DNA of 14,325 nt from Chloroflexota bacterium (GTDB lineage: Bacteria > Chloroflexota > UBA6077 > CF-72): NCBI GenBank assembly GCA_019242065.1, contig JAFAWJ010000437.1, positions 1-14,325 on the forward strand. The letters are read 5' to 3'. Below, in pieces: positions 1 through 6,220 of the stretch. Under the pieces are notes generated by a model that worked only from the letters and a program-made list of their open reading frames with translations, was not told the DNA's origin and did no database searches. Each line of letters opens with the position of its first letter. The stretch's first letter is position 1. A program made the position numbers and the translations under genes.

Positions 1-1
1 G

Positions 2-820
2 GACCTTCTCGCCTTTCGCGGCACCTTGCGCACCGAGACCGACATCACCCTCCCCGGTGGCAAGCGCTGGTCACCGGCCGAGCTCGAACCTTCGCTCAGC
101 CTGGCACGCCAGCACTTCCGCGAGCCTGCCTCGTTCGAGAGCTTGCGCGAACGCATCGAAGCCTCCGGGCTCGACGAGGTCCGCGCCCGCGGCTACGCCG
201 CACGCTTGCTCCTGCCCCTGGTACAGGTCAATTCGGACGCCGCGTATGGCTTCGATGCCGGCGGCGAGTTCGTCCTGGCCGATACTTGGCTGGGCGCCAA
301 CGTACAGGGAGATCCCCGTCCCGAGGACCTCGTCCGCCGTTATCTCGCCGCCTGGGGTCCCGCCACCCCCGCCGACTTCGCGGCCTGGTCCGGCTTGAAA
401 GGCGTCGCCCGCTGGTTCGAGGCACTCGGCGACGACGTGGTCATCCTCGAGGACGAGCGCAAGCGCCGCCTGTACGACCTGCGCGACGCCCCGCGACCCG
501 CCGGCGACACGCCCGCGCCGCCGCGCCTGCTGCCCGACTTCGATGGCGTGATGCTCGGCTGGCAGGACCGCACGCGCATGCTCTCGGCCGACGACGCCAG
601 ACTCATCGCCAACCGCAATCTCCAGGTCCCTGCCGTGGTGCTGCTGGACGGCGCAGTCAGCGGCACGTGGAAGCTCGAGCGCAAACGCAAAGCCGCGACG
701 CTCACCATCCGCACGTTCCGCCCGCTCCCCAAACCCGACCAATCCGCGCTCGAAACAGAAGCCCTCAGTCTGATCCAGACCTTCGAGCCCGACGCCACCC
801 CCGGCGTTTCCTTCGTCTGA
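2..820 (+). CDS. Winged helix DNA-binding domain protein (HTH_42 / YcaQ-AlkZ superfamily), 5'-truncated
   Basis: The frame is open to the window edge, so the true start lies upstream; 272 residues are visible and family members are usually about 350-400. The TTG at 26 is internal, not a start. The diagnostic stretch is YLAAWGPATPADFAAWSGL (visible residues about 114-132), the helical segment conserved in PF06224 winged-helix proteins. It is followed by RLLPDFDGVMLG, then DRTRM, and near the C-terminus by LLDGAVSGTWKLER, all in the usual family order. The superfamily includes DNA glycosylases for bulky or crosslinked alkyl lesions (AlkZ, YcaQ) and many uncharacterised DNA-binding proteins. The N-terminal region holding the catalytic glutamines of true glycosylases is outside the window, so repair activity cannot be judged. 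It ends in TGA 28 nt before the small membrane-protein gene, with no obvious functional link to what follows. Confidence 0.85.
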   Translation, partial: DLLAFRGTLRTETDITLPGGKRWSPAELEPSLSLARQHFREPASFESLRERIEASGLDEVRARGYAARLLLPLVQVNSDAAYGFDAGGEFVLADTWLGANVQGDPRPEDLVRRYLAAWGPATPADFAAWSGLKGVARWFEALGDDVVILEDERKRRLYDLRDAPRPAGDTPAPPRLLPDFDGVMLGWQDRTRMLSADDARLIANRNLQVPAVVLLDGAVSGTWKLERKRKAATLTIRTFRPLPKPDQSALETEALSLIQTFEPDATPGVSFV

Positions 821-833
821 GCCCGCGAGGCGC

Positions 834-839
834 TACGCT
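834..839 (+). promoter_or_regulatory. Putative leaderless -10 box TACGCT for the small membrane protein gene
   Basis: TACGCT matches TANNNT and ends 9 nt before the ATG at 849. There is no purine-rich Shine-Dalgarno sequence in the 28-nt gap. This is the arrangement of leaderless promoters, in which the transcript starts at or next to the start codon. No good -35 hexamer is visible. The hexamer is identical, with the same 9-nt spacing, to the one before the GT4 start at 12415. Confidence 0.4.
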
Positions 840-848
840 CCCGAACGT

Positions 849-1058
849 ATGAACTGGGTACGCCTCGTCCTGGGCATCGTGCTCGGGCTGATCGGGCTGG
901 TGTGGCTCGGTCAGGGTCTCAATCTCATCAAAGGCTCGATGATGACCGGCCAGTTGCAGTGGGCAGCCGCGGGCGCGGTCCTGCTCGTGATCGCCGCCTG
1001 GCTGGTATGGGGCTTCATTCGTGCCCGCGATCGGGGTTGGCGCGACTCACCAACCTGA
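849..1058 (+). CDS. Small two-helix membrane protein, function unknown
   Basis: A 69-residue protein with two hydrophobic segments: about residues 5-23 (VRLVLGIVLGLIGLVWLGQ) and 38-57 (WAAAGAVLLVIAAWLVWGFI). They are joined by a short loop containing KGSMMTG, and the tail is basic (RARDRGWRDSPT). The charge pattern suggests the C-terminus is cytoplasmic, and therefore the N-terminus too. The protein is almost certainly membrane-inserted; I do not recognise a named family. The start is the ATG preceded by a TANNNT box. The gene lies 28 nt after the winged-helix gene and 13 nt before the Rieske oxygenase gene, so it may be co-transcribed with either. The clear helix-loop-helix pattern and fit into the gap argue that it is a real gene and not a chance ORF. 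Confidence 0.7.
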   Translation: MNWVRLVLGIVLGLIGLVWLGQGLNLIKGSMMTGQLQWAAAGAVLLVIAAWLVWGFIRARDRGWRDSPT

Positions 1059-1064
1059 TACCCT
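1037..1064 (+). promoter_or_regulatory. Putative promoter of the Rieske oxygenase gene (TTGGCG-N16-TACCCT), leaderless geometry
   Basis: TTGGCG (1037-1042) resembles a -35 box and is followed after 16 nt by TACCCT (1059-1064), a TANNNT -10 box. The ATG at 1072 begins 7 nt downstream, so the transcript would start at about the first codon. No Shine-Dalgarno sequence precedes the ATG, which fits a leaderless mRNA. The -35 part overlaps the 3' end of the small membrane-protein gene. The assignment rests on spacing and on the recurrence of similar boxes at other gene starts in this window. Confidence 0.5.
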
Positions 1065-1071
1065 CACACGC

Positions 1072-2403
1072 ATGCTGTCGAAGGAAGAGAACGAGGCCCT
1101 GACCCGCGTCGGACCGGGCACGATCATGGGCGATTTTATTCGCCAGTACTGGATTCCGTTTCTTCCGTCACGCGACCTGCCGGCGCCAGACGATCGACCC
1201 ATCAAGGTCAAGCTCCTTGGTGAGGATCTGATCGCCTTCCGCGACACGGACGGTCGGGTTGGTCTGCTGGAGGAAAACTGCCCGCACCGGGGCGCGAATC
1301 TCTTCTGGGCCCGCAACGAAGAGTGCGGTCTGCGCTGCGTCTACCACGGCTGGAAGTTCGACGCCGAGGGTACGTGCGTCGACATGCCCAACGAGCCTGA
1401 AGACAGCGACTTCAAATACAAGGTCAAAGCCGTTGCCTACCCGGTCCGGGAAATCAATGGCGCTCTGTGGACCTATATGGGCTCGCAGACGGAACCGCCC
1501 CCCTTCCCGCCCTTCGAGGTCACCAGCCTGCCAGCCGACCGCGTGTCGCCGCCGCACGTGATGCTCGAAGAATGCAACTGGGTCCAGGGACTGGAAGGCG
1601 ACATTGACTCGTCCCACATCGACTGGGTCCATGGTCGGCTCAACGAGGAGCGCGGCGACGGCCCCGTCGACTACACCCGCCGCGGCACCTTCAACCGCGA
1701 CCGCCGTCCACGGCTCGAGGTCCTGGCCACCGATTACGGCGGATGCTACTCGGGCAGTCGCCAGGTCGACGACGACGGCACGCGCTGGCATCGCATCACC
1801 CAGTTCATCATGCCCTTCCACAGCATGATCGCCGCCAGCGATCCCAACACGGTGCACCTGCGCAGCTGGGTGCCGCTGGACGACGAGCACCACATGCTCT
1901 TCTCACAGACCGCCCGGCTGGATCGCGCATGGACGAAAGAAGAGCGCGCCCAGTTCGACGATCCGTTCAAGTCGATTGGTGGCTACCTGCCGAACGATCC
2001 GGCCGAACCGCTCACCCGCTACCTCAGCGTGGCCCGCCTGGCGAATCAGTACAACCTGGACCTGGACCTGCAGAAGAACGAGCTGATGTTTGGCGTGCCA
2101 TTCGTCGGCAACATCCAGGATCGGGCCATGACCGAGGCAATGGGCCCTATCTATCGGCGGTGGAAGGAGCACCTTGGCTCCACCGACGCGATGGTCATTT
2201 TCGTACGACGCCGGCTGCTCGACGCGGCGCGCACGCTGCGCGAAAAAGGCACCGCTCCAGCCAACGTGCAGGATCCGTCGCTGAATCGGGTGCGCTCGGC
2301 ATCGATCATGCTGCCCGAGGGCAAGAGCTGGGCGGACGCGACGCAGGAGGCTCGCAAGTCGGACGCCAACGCGCCGATCGCCTGGGCGCCACTGCCGACG
2401 TGA
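1072..2403 (+). CDS. Rieske non-heme iron oxygenase, alpha subunit (phthalate 4,5-dioxygenase-like)
   Basis: A 443-residue ring-hydroxylating oxygenase component that would hydroxylate an aromatic or related organic substrate using O2 and externally supplied electrons; cytoplasmic. The Rieske [2Fe-2S] site is complete: Cys70 and His72 (CPHRG), Cys89 and His92 (CVYHGW). The mononuclear iron site is seen in EGDIDSSHIDWVH, with His182 and His187. The likely carboxylate ligand is Asp350, in NIQDRAMTEAMGP, followed by EHLGSTD, a signature of the phthalate-dioxygenase-type subfamily. The start is the ATG at 1072: MLSKEENEALTRVGPGT is the usual family N-terminus, and the in-frame GTG at 1021 would add 17 unrelated residues overlapping the previous gene. 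No ferredoxin, reductase or beta subunit is nearby. The cyclase gene follows after 34 nt, suggesting successive steps of one catabolic route. The substrate cannot be told from sequence. Confidence 0.93.
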   Translation: MLSKEENEALTRVGPGTIMGDFIRQYWIPFLPSRDLPAPDDRPIKVKLLGEDLIAFRDTDGRVGLLEENCPHRGANLFWARNEECGLRCVYHGWKFDAEGTCVDMPNEPEDSDFKYKVKAVAYPVREINGALWTYMGSQTEPPPFPPFEVTSLPADRVSPPHVMLEECNWVQGLEGDIDSSHIDWVHGRLNEERGDGPVDYTRRGTFNRDRRPRLEVLATDYGGCYSGSRQVDDDGTRWHRITQFIMPFHSMIAASDPNTVHLRSWVPLDDEHHMLFSQTARLDRAWTKEERAQFDDPFKSIGGYLPNDPAEPLTRYLSVARLANQYNLDLDLQKNELMFGVPFVGNIQDRAMTEAMGPIYRRWKEHLGSTDAMVIFVRRRLLDAARTLREKGTAPANVQDPSLNRVRSASIMLPEGKSWADATQEARKSDANAPIAWAPLPT

Positions 2404-2420
2404 GCCAGGGCGCACGCCGC

Positions 2421-2434
2421 TCGGCGATCGCCGA
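2421..2434 (+). repeat. Perfect 14-bp palindrome TCGGCGATCGCCGA between the Rieske and cyclase genes
   Basis: The sequence equals its own reverse complement and lies wholly within the 34-nt gap between the two genes. It could be an operator for a dimeric regulator, or a short RNA hairpin (5-bp stem, GATC loop) near the cyclase start. In DNA this GC-rich a palindrome of this length is expected a few times per window by chance, so only its location makes it notable. Confidence 0.3.
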
Positions 2435-2437
2435 CGT

Positions 2438-3406
2438 GTGGCACATTCACACCCGGTGAGCAAGACTCCAGCACGTCCGTCGCAGGCGGACCTGCTGGAG
2501 TGGATGGGCTCACTTTCGAATTGGGGGCGCTGGGGCGCGGACGACCAGCGCGGCACGTTGAACGTGATCACCCCCGACATCACCCGGCGCGCGGTTGGCC
2601 TGGTGCAGGACGGCACGACGGTCAGCTGCGCGCGCGCGTGGAGTTACGACGGCGCAACTGACGTCAACCCTCGACGTGTTCCGCAGCACTACATGATCGC
2701 CAGCGGCGAAGCGTTTCGGCCCGGCGAAGGTCCGGATCGACAGGTCGCGATGGACTTCATCGGCGTCGCCTTCCACGGCTCGACGGTGACCCACATCGAC
2801 AGCTTGGCGCACTTCATGTGGGACGGGCACCTGTATAACGGCGCCTCCTCGCGCCTGGTGCGCATGACCGATGGCGCTACCAGTCATAGCGTGGCGGCGG
2901 CGTTTCGGGGCATTGTCACGCGCGGCATCCTGGTCGACGCGCCGTTGCTGCGCGGGACGGACGTCGTCGCACCCGGAGATGGCGTGGGACTCGCCGAGCT
3001 GGAGCTGGCACGGACGCGCTGCGGCGTCTCGCCGGAGCCGGGTGACGTCCTGCTGCTGCGCACCGGGCAACTGGGACGCCGTGACCGGCTGGGACCGCTG
3101 CCGCCTGATGCGGGCTCCAGTGGACCCTTGCCGGAGCTCTTGCCGGTCTTGCGCGCGCAGGACGTGGCCGTGCTCGGCTCGGACACCGGCAATGACGTGA
3201 CCCCTTCGGGCTACGAACGCTTCAGCAATCCGGTGCACCAGGTGGGCATCGTCGGGCTGGGCCTGTGGATCCTGGACAACGCCTGGTTGGACGACCTGGC
3301 CGAAGCCTGTCAAGCTCATCAGCGGTGGGAGTTTCTGATCAACATCCTGCCGCTGCGCATTCCCAATGCCACAGGTTCCCCGGTCAACCCGGTCGCCGTC
3401 TTCTAA
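2438..3406 (+). CDS. Cyclase family protein (PF04199, kynurenine formamidase-like metal-dependent hydrolase)
   Basis: A 322-residue protein of the long-form cyclase family, which includes kynurenine formamidase and polyketide cyclase-like enzymes acting on amide, ester or lactone bonds with a divalent metal. The family metal motif is seen as THIDSLAH: His119, Asp121 and His125, with His113 just before (FHGSTVTH). The upstream NWGRWGADDQRGTLNVITP block (about residues 28-46) and the FMWDGHLYNG block after the motif are typical of the 310-330 residue subgroup often found beside catabolic oxygenases. GTG at 2438 gives the longest frame; GTG at 2456 (giving MSKTPARPSQ) is equally possible, and neither has a clear ribosome binding site. 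It follows the Rieske gene by 34 nt in the same direction, so a shared pathway (oxidation, then hydrolysis of a ring-cleaved or ester product) is likely but unproven. Its TAA overlaps the stop of the convergent hydrolase gene. Confidence 0.88.
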   Translation: MAHSHPVSKTPARPSQADLLEWMGSLSNWGRWGADDQRGTLNVITPDITRRAVGLVQDGTTVSCARAWSYDGATDVNPRRVPQHYMIASGEAFRPGEGPDRQVAMDFIGVAFHGSTVTHIDSLAHFMWDGHLYNGASSRLVRMTDGATSHSVAAAFRGIVTRGILVDAPLLRGTDVVAPGDGVGLAELELARTRCGVSPEPGDVLLLRTGQLGRRDRLGPLPPDAGSSGPLPELLPVLRAQDVAVLGSDTGNDVTPSGYERFSNPVHQVGIVGLGLWILDNAWLDDLAEACQAHQRWEFLINILPLRIPNATGSPVNPVAVF

Positions 3407-4095
3407 CTCAACCCCTCCAGGTATTCGGTGATTTCGTCTGTATGCGACAGCATGGGATAGTGCCCCGCATCTAACTCCGTGTAGCTGCCGTGCAACCGCT
3501 CGGCCGTCCGCCGCTGATGGGCTTCCGGCGGCGCCCCGCTGCGCGTGCACCGCAGCACGTCCACCTGCCACGAGCCCGACCAGAAGTCGCGGAGGTCCAC
3601 CGGGTCGTCCGTCGGCTTGATCGCCTGCTGCGTATAGCGCGCCAGCGCCCAGTCTTGCATATCCGGAGCGAGGTCCGCGAAGACGGTCCCGCGCGCCGCC
3701 TCGGGCTTGGCCCCGTAGACCACATTGCGCTGGTCGTACGGTGCGCGACTGTTGATCTGCGGCACCGATTCGCCAGGCAGTGGCACGAGCGCGTCGATGA
3801 ACACCAGCCGACGGATCCGCTCGGCCACTTTCGGCGCCACCTCGCACACGACCATGCCGCCGATGCTGGTGCCGACAAAGATCACATCGGTGAGGTCTTC
3901 ATAAAAGAACAGGTCGGCGATCTCCGCGCCGTAGTCGGCGAGTGTCAGGTCAGGCCTGACTTCACGACGCCGCTCGGCCGAGCCCGCGAGCGTGGGACGA
4001 TACACGCCGTGACCGCGGGCGCGGAGACGCTCGCCAACGGGTTTCCAGATCCAACCGCCCTGGTAGGAGCCATGGACGAGGACAAAGGTCGACAT
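3403..4095 (-). CDS. Alpha/beta hydrolase fold protein (esterase-like)
   Basis: A 230-residue single-domain alpha/beta hydrolase. It starts directly with the first core strand and oxyanion loop (FVLVHGSYQGGWIW, residues 4-17). The nucleophile elbow is GTSIGG with Ser77, and the catalytic His212 lies in LDAGHYPMLSH. This matches the small plant-type esterase/methylesterase-like group of PF12697. The usual acid after strand 6 is not evident: the segment reads VLRCTRSGAPPE, where many relatives have an Asp. Glu191, Asp101 or Asp209 might substitute. The start is the ATG at 4095, with a TANNNT box 9 nt upstream, so the gene may be transcribed separately from the glycan genes 25 nt upstream. Its TAG overlaps the TAA of the convergent cyclase gene by 3 nt, and the two genes overlap by 4 nt. 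The role is unknown: it could serve the catabolic pair, or remove an ester from the glycan. Confidence 0.87.
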   Translation of the reverse strand: MSTFVLVHGSYQGGWIWKPVGERLRARGHGVYRPTLAGSAERRREVRPDLTLADYGAEIADLFFYEDLTDVIFVGTSIGGMVVCEVAPKVAERIRRLVFIDALVPLPGESVPQINSRAPYDQRNVVYGAKPEAARGTVFADLAPDMQDWALARYTQQAIKPTDDPVDLRDFWSGSWQVDVLRCTRSGAPPEAHQRRTAERLHGSYTELDAGHYPMLSHTDEITEYLEGLS

Positions 4096-4104
4096 ATGTA
4101 CGTC

Positions 4105-4110
4105 AGCCTA
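4105..4110 (-). promoter_or_regulatory. Putative leaderless -10 box TAGGCT for the alpha/beta hydrolase gene
   Basis: On the minus strand TAGGCT ends 9 nt before the ATG at 4095, in the 25-nt gap after the GT10 A gene. There is no good Shine-Dalgarno sequence and only a poor -35 match. It resembles the TACGCT and TACCCT boxes before other genes here. If real, the hydrolase has its own transcript in addition to any read-through from the glycan operon. Confidence 0.38.
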
Positions 4111-4120
4111 TCGGGTTTCC

Positions 4121-5206
4121 TCAAGGTCGACAGGACTCGAGCATGCCCACCAGACTTTGCGCGAAGCACTCCGCGGAAAACGGCTCGAAGCCGGGCGAGC
4201 ACAGAAAGGCCTCGGCAGCCGCCAGGTAGCCGCGTTGCGCATCGACCGACACCGAATCCAGATACGCCTCCAGGTCGCGATAACTCCCAAAGCGTCTGAG
4301 GTCGATGAACGCCGCGGGTGGCACATACTTTTCGATGTCCGGCGCGCCCAGATACACAGGAATCGTGCCCGCGAAAAAACAGTCGAAGATCTTCTCCGAC
4401 ACATACCCCGCAAACCGCGAGTTCTCCAGACACAGCGAGTACTTGTAGCCCGCCAGCGTCTCCAGTTTTTCCGCCACCGGACCTCGATACGCCGGCAGCA
4501 CCGCCGCGTGCAGCCGCCGCGGCACCGCCGGATGACGCCGCTGCCAGCCCTGGCCCACCATGTCGAAATCCGGACGCCGTGCGAAATACGCCGCCGCGCG
4601 CAAGCGTTCCAGGTACAGGTCGTCGCCAATGGGCCGGTAGCGCCGACTGGCCACCTCACGCTTGACGGACACTTCGCGCGGCGTATCGAACCAGCGCGCG
4701 AACGAGCGGACGATCGCCTTGTTGCTGTTGATAGACACCAGAAATCGGCGGCGATGCCAGTCGTCGTCGCTCCCGCTCCGCGACGTCCGTACCTGGGGAA
4801 AATAGAGCGAATGAAAGCTCGTCCCCGGAGCGACGCGATGTTTCGCCCCATCGAAGAGAAAGACGTGCGGAAAGCGACCGCTCAGTGTGGGCAAGTGGTA
4901 GTACAGCTCCCAGGCAATCACCGGCGGCTCGAGCGAGGTCAGAACTCCGAGTCGCGCGCCGGCGGCCACCAGCGCATCGGTCGCCGGCGGCCAGTCGTAC
5001 GAGATGACGAGCGCCTGACGCGGATCGACGCCGCGCGGACCCACCTGGTCAGCCGTCATGACCTCGAACCCGGCTGCCCGCGCGCGATCGCGCACCAGGC
5101 GCCACGGCGTGTACGGGGCCTGGTCGACCGGTCCGTCTGGCGCCAGTTCAAAGATGCGATCGGCCTGCATGTCCGCATTGCGGATGGCAAGCGCGACCGG
5201 TGTCAC
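4121..5206 (-). CDS. Glycosyltransferase family 10 (fucosyltransferase-like) A
   Basis: A 361-residue GT10-type glycosyltransferase that would transfer a 6-deoxy- or L-hexose from a GDP-sugar to a glycan acceptor; probably cytoplasmic or membrane-peripheral, with no signal or transmembrane segment. The C-terminal GDP-binding block is clear: ENSRFAGYVSEKIFDCFF (residues 261-278) then AGTIPVYLGAPDIEKYVPP. Glu271 and Lys272 are the pair that in GT10 fucosyltransferases contacts ribose and phosphates. The N-terminal half (VALAIRN, RIFEL, then LEPPVIAWELYYHL) matches the acceptor-side domain of bacterial relatives. I chose the GTG at 5206: it overlaps the epimerase stop as GTGA and retains the first beta strand. 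ATG at 5170 would give 349 residues. It is the paralogue of the GT10 gene at 6221-7276, with roughly half of aligned residues identical by eye, and the epimerase gene lies between them. The donor may be GDP-L-galactose or GDP-L-fucose. Confidence 0.85.
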   Translation of the reverse strand: MTPVALAIRNADMQADRIFELAPDGPVDQAPYTPWRLVRDRARAAGFEVMTADQVGPRGVDPRQALVISYDWPPATDALVAAGARLGVLTSLEPPVIAWELYYHLPTLSGRFPHVFLFDGAKHRVAPGTSFHSLYFPQVRTSRSGSDDDWHRRRFLVSINSNKAIVRSFARWFDTPREVSVKREVASRRYRPIGDDLYLERLRAAAYFARRPDFDMVGQGWQRRHPAVPRRLHAAVLPAYRGPVAEKLETLAGYKYSLCLENSRFAGYVSEKIFDCFFAGTIPVYLGAPDIEKYVPPAAFIDLRRFGSYRDLEAYLDSVSVDAQRGYLAAAEAFLCSPGFEPFSAECFAQSLVGMLESCRP

Positions 5207-6201
5207 CTCTGCGATGCGGCCACCGGTGACGCGAGTGTTGCAGCCACCTGAGCTTCGATCCAGGCATACGTCCGCGCCAGGCCCTGCTCCAGGCTGACGG
5301 CCGGCTGCCAGTCCAGCACCTGCCGCAGGCGCGTATTGTCCGAGTTGCGCCCGCGCACGCCCTGCGGGCCCGGCACGTGGACCTTCCGGATCCGAACGCC
5401 CGCCACGCCGGCGATGATGTCTGCCAGCTCGTTGATGGTCACCATCCGATCCTGACCCAGGTTGAGTGGCTCGGCATAGTCGGAGTCCATCAACCGTCGC
5501 AGGCCTTCCAGACAATCCTCGATGTAACAAAAGCTGCGCGTCTGCTCGCCATCACCCCAGATTTCGACGTCTGGATTGCCAGTCAGTTTGGCAGTCGCCA
5601 CCTTGCGAGACAGCGCCGCCGGCGCCTTCTCCCGACCACCGGTCCATGTCCCGAGCGGGCCGAAGATGTTATGGAAGCGCACGATGCGCGTTTGCAGCCC
5701 GTAGTCGTCGCGATAGTGCGTACACAGCCGCTCGGTGAGCAATTTTTCCCAGCCGTAGGCATCTTGCGGCTGGGCCGGGTAGGCGTCTTCTTCGCGCAGC
5801 GGAGCGATGTCGGTTTCCTTCTGGCGGTACTCCGGATACACGCACGCCGACGACGTGTACAGGTATCGGGAGACGCCACTCTGCCGCGCCGCCTCCAGCG
5901 TGTGAAGGTTGATGAGGCTGTTGTTGTGCAGGATCTGAGCGTGGTGCGCGCTGATGAATCCCATGCCGCCCATGTCGGCCGCGAGCGCGTAGACGTCGTC
6001 CACGCCGGCGCACGCCGTAACCGCGTCCTCCCACCGCCGCAGGTCGCCGACCTGGAACTCGTGCGCGGCAGTCGGCTCGTACTCGGGTGGCTCGAGGTCG
6101 ACGCCGCGCACCCAGTACCCACGTCGGGTCAGATCTTTGACCAGGTGATGGCCGATGAAGCCGCCTGCCCCGGTCACCAGTACTCGCCTCACGATGTGCA
6201 T
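5203..6201 (-). CDS. GDP-mannose 3,5-epimerase (GME)
   Basis: A 332-residue extended SDR enzyme that converts GDP-D-mannose to GDP-L-galactose (and GDP-L-gulose) by epimerising C3 and C5; cytoplasmic, NAD-dependent. The cofactor loop is GAGGFIG (Gly11, Gly14, Gly17). Family-specific blocks follow in order: ADMGGMGFIS, SSACVYPEY, PQDAYGWEK, RFHNIFGP, GGREKAPAA, WGDGEQTRSF and GVRGRNSDN. Catalytic Cys120, Tyr149, Lys153 and Lys192 align with Cys145, Tyr174, Lys178 and Lys217 of Arabidopsis GME at a constant offset of 25, so the specific catalytic set is complete and not just a general epimerase fold. The ATG at 6201 (MHIVRRVLVTG) is chosen; a longer frame to 6279 would add 26 residues overlapping the preceding gene. 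It lies 19 nt after GT10 B and overlaps GT10 A by 4 nt, which points to supplying their donor. Confidence 0.92.
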   Translation of the reverse strand: MHIVRRVLVTGAGGFIGHHLVKDLTRRGYWVRGVDLEPPEYEPTAAHEFQVGDLRRWEDAVTACAGVDDVYALAADMGGMGFISAHHAQILHNNSLINLHTLEAARQSGVSRYLYTSSACVYPEYRQKETDIAPLREEDAYPAQPQDAYGWEKLLTERLCTHYRDDYGLQTRIVRFHNIFGPLGTWTGGREKAPAALSRKVATAKLTGNPDVEIWGDGEQTRSFCYIEDCLEGLRRLMDSDYAEPLNLGQDRMVTINELADIIAGVAGVRIRKVHVPGPQGVRGRNSDNTRLRQVLDWQPAVSLEQGLARTYAWIEAQVAATLASPVAASQR

Positions 6202-6220
6202 GTTGTACCCCGGCGACCAC

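Noticed and set aside
1021..1071. GTG start for the Rieske protein
   Set aside because: It would add 17 residues overlapping the membrane-protein gene, without family similarity; the ATG at 1072 matches the usual N-terminus.
2510..3847. 445-codon open frame on the minus strand
   Set aside because: It is antisense to the cyclase gene and out of frame with the hydrolase; the composition is that of a GC-rich shadow.
4096..4120. Intrinsic terminator between GT10 A and the hydrolase
   Set aside because: No stable hairpin followed by a T-run is visible in the 25-nt gap.
4157..5251. 364-codon open frame on the plus strand
   Set aside because: It is the reverse of the GT10 A gene, Arg/His-rich and without motifs.
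5207..5530. N-terminal extension of GT10 A to 5530
   Set aside because: This part is the GDP-mannose epimerase gene read in another frame; the GTGA overlap start at 5206 already gives the full family N-terminus.
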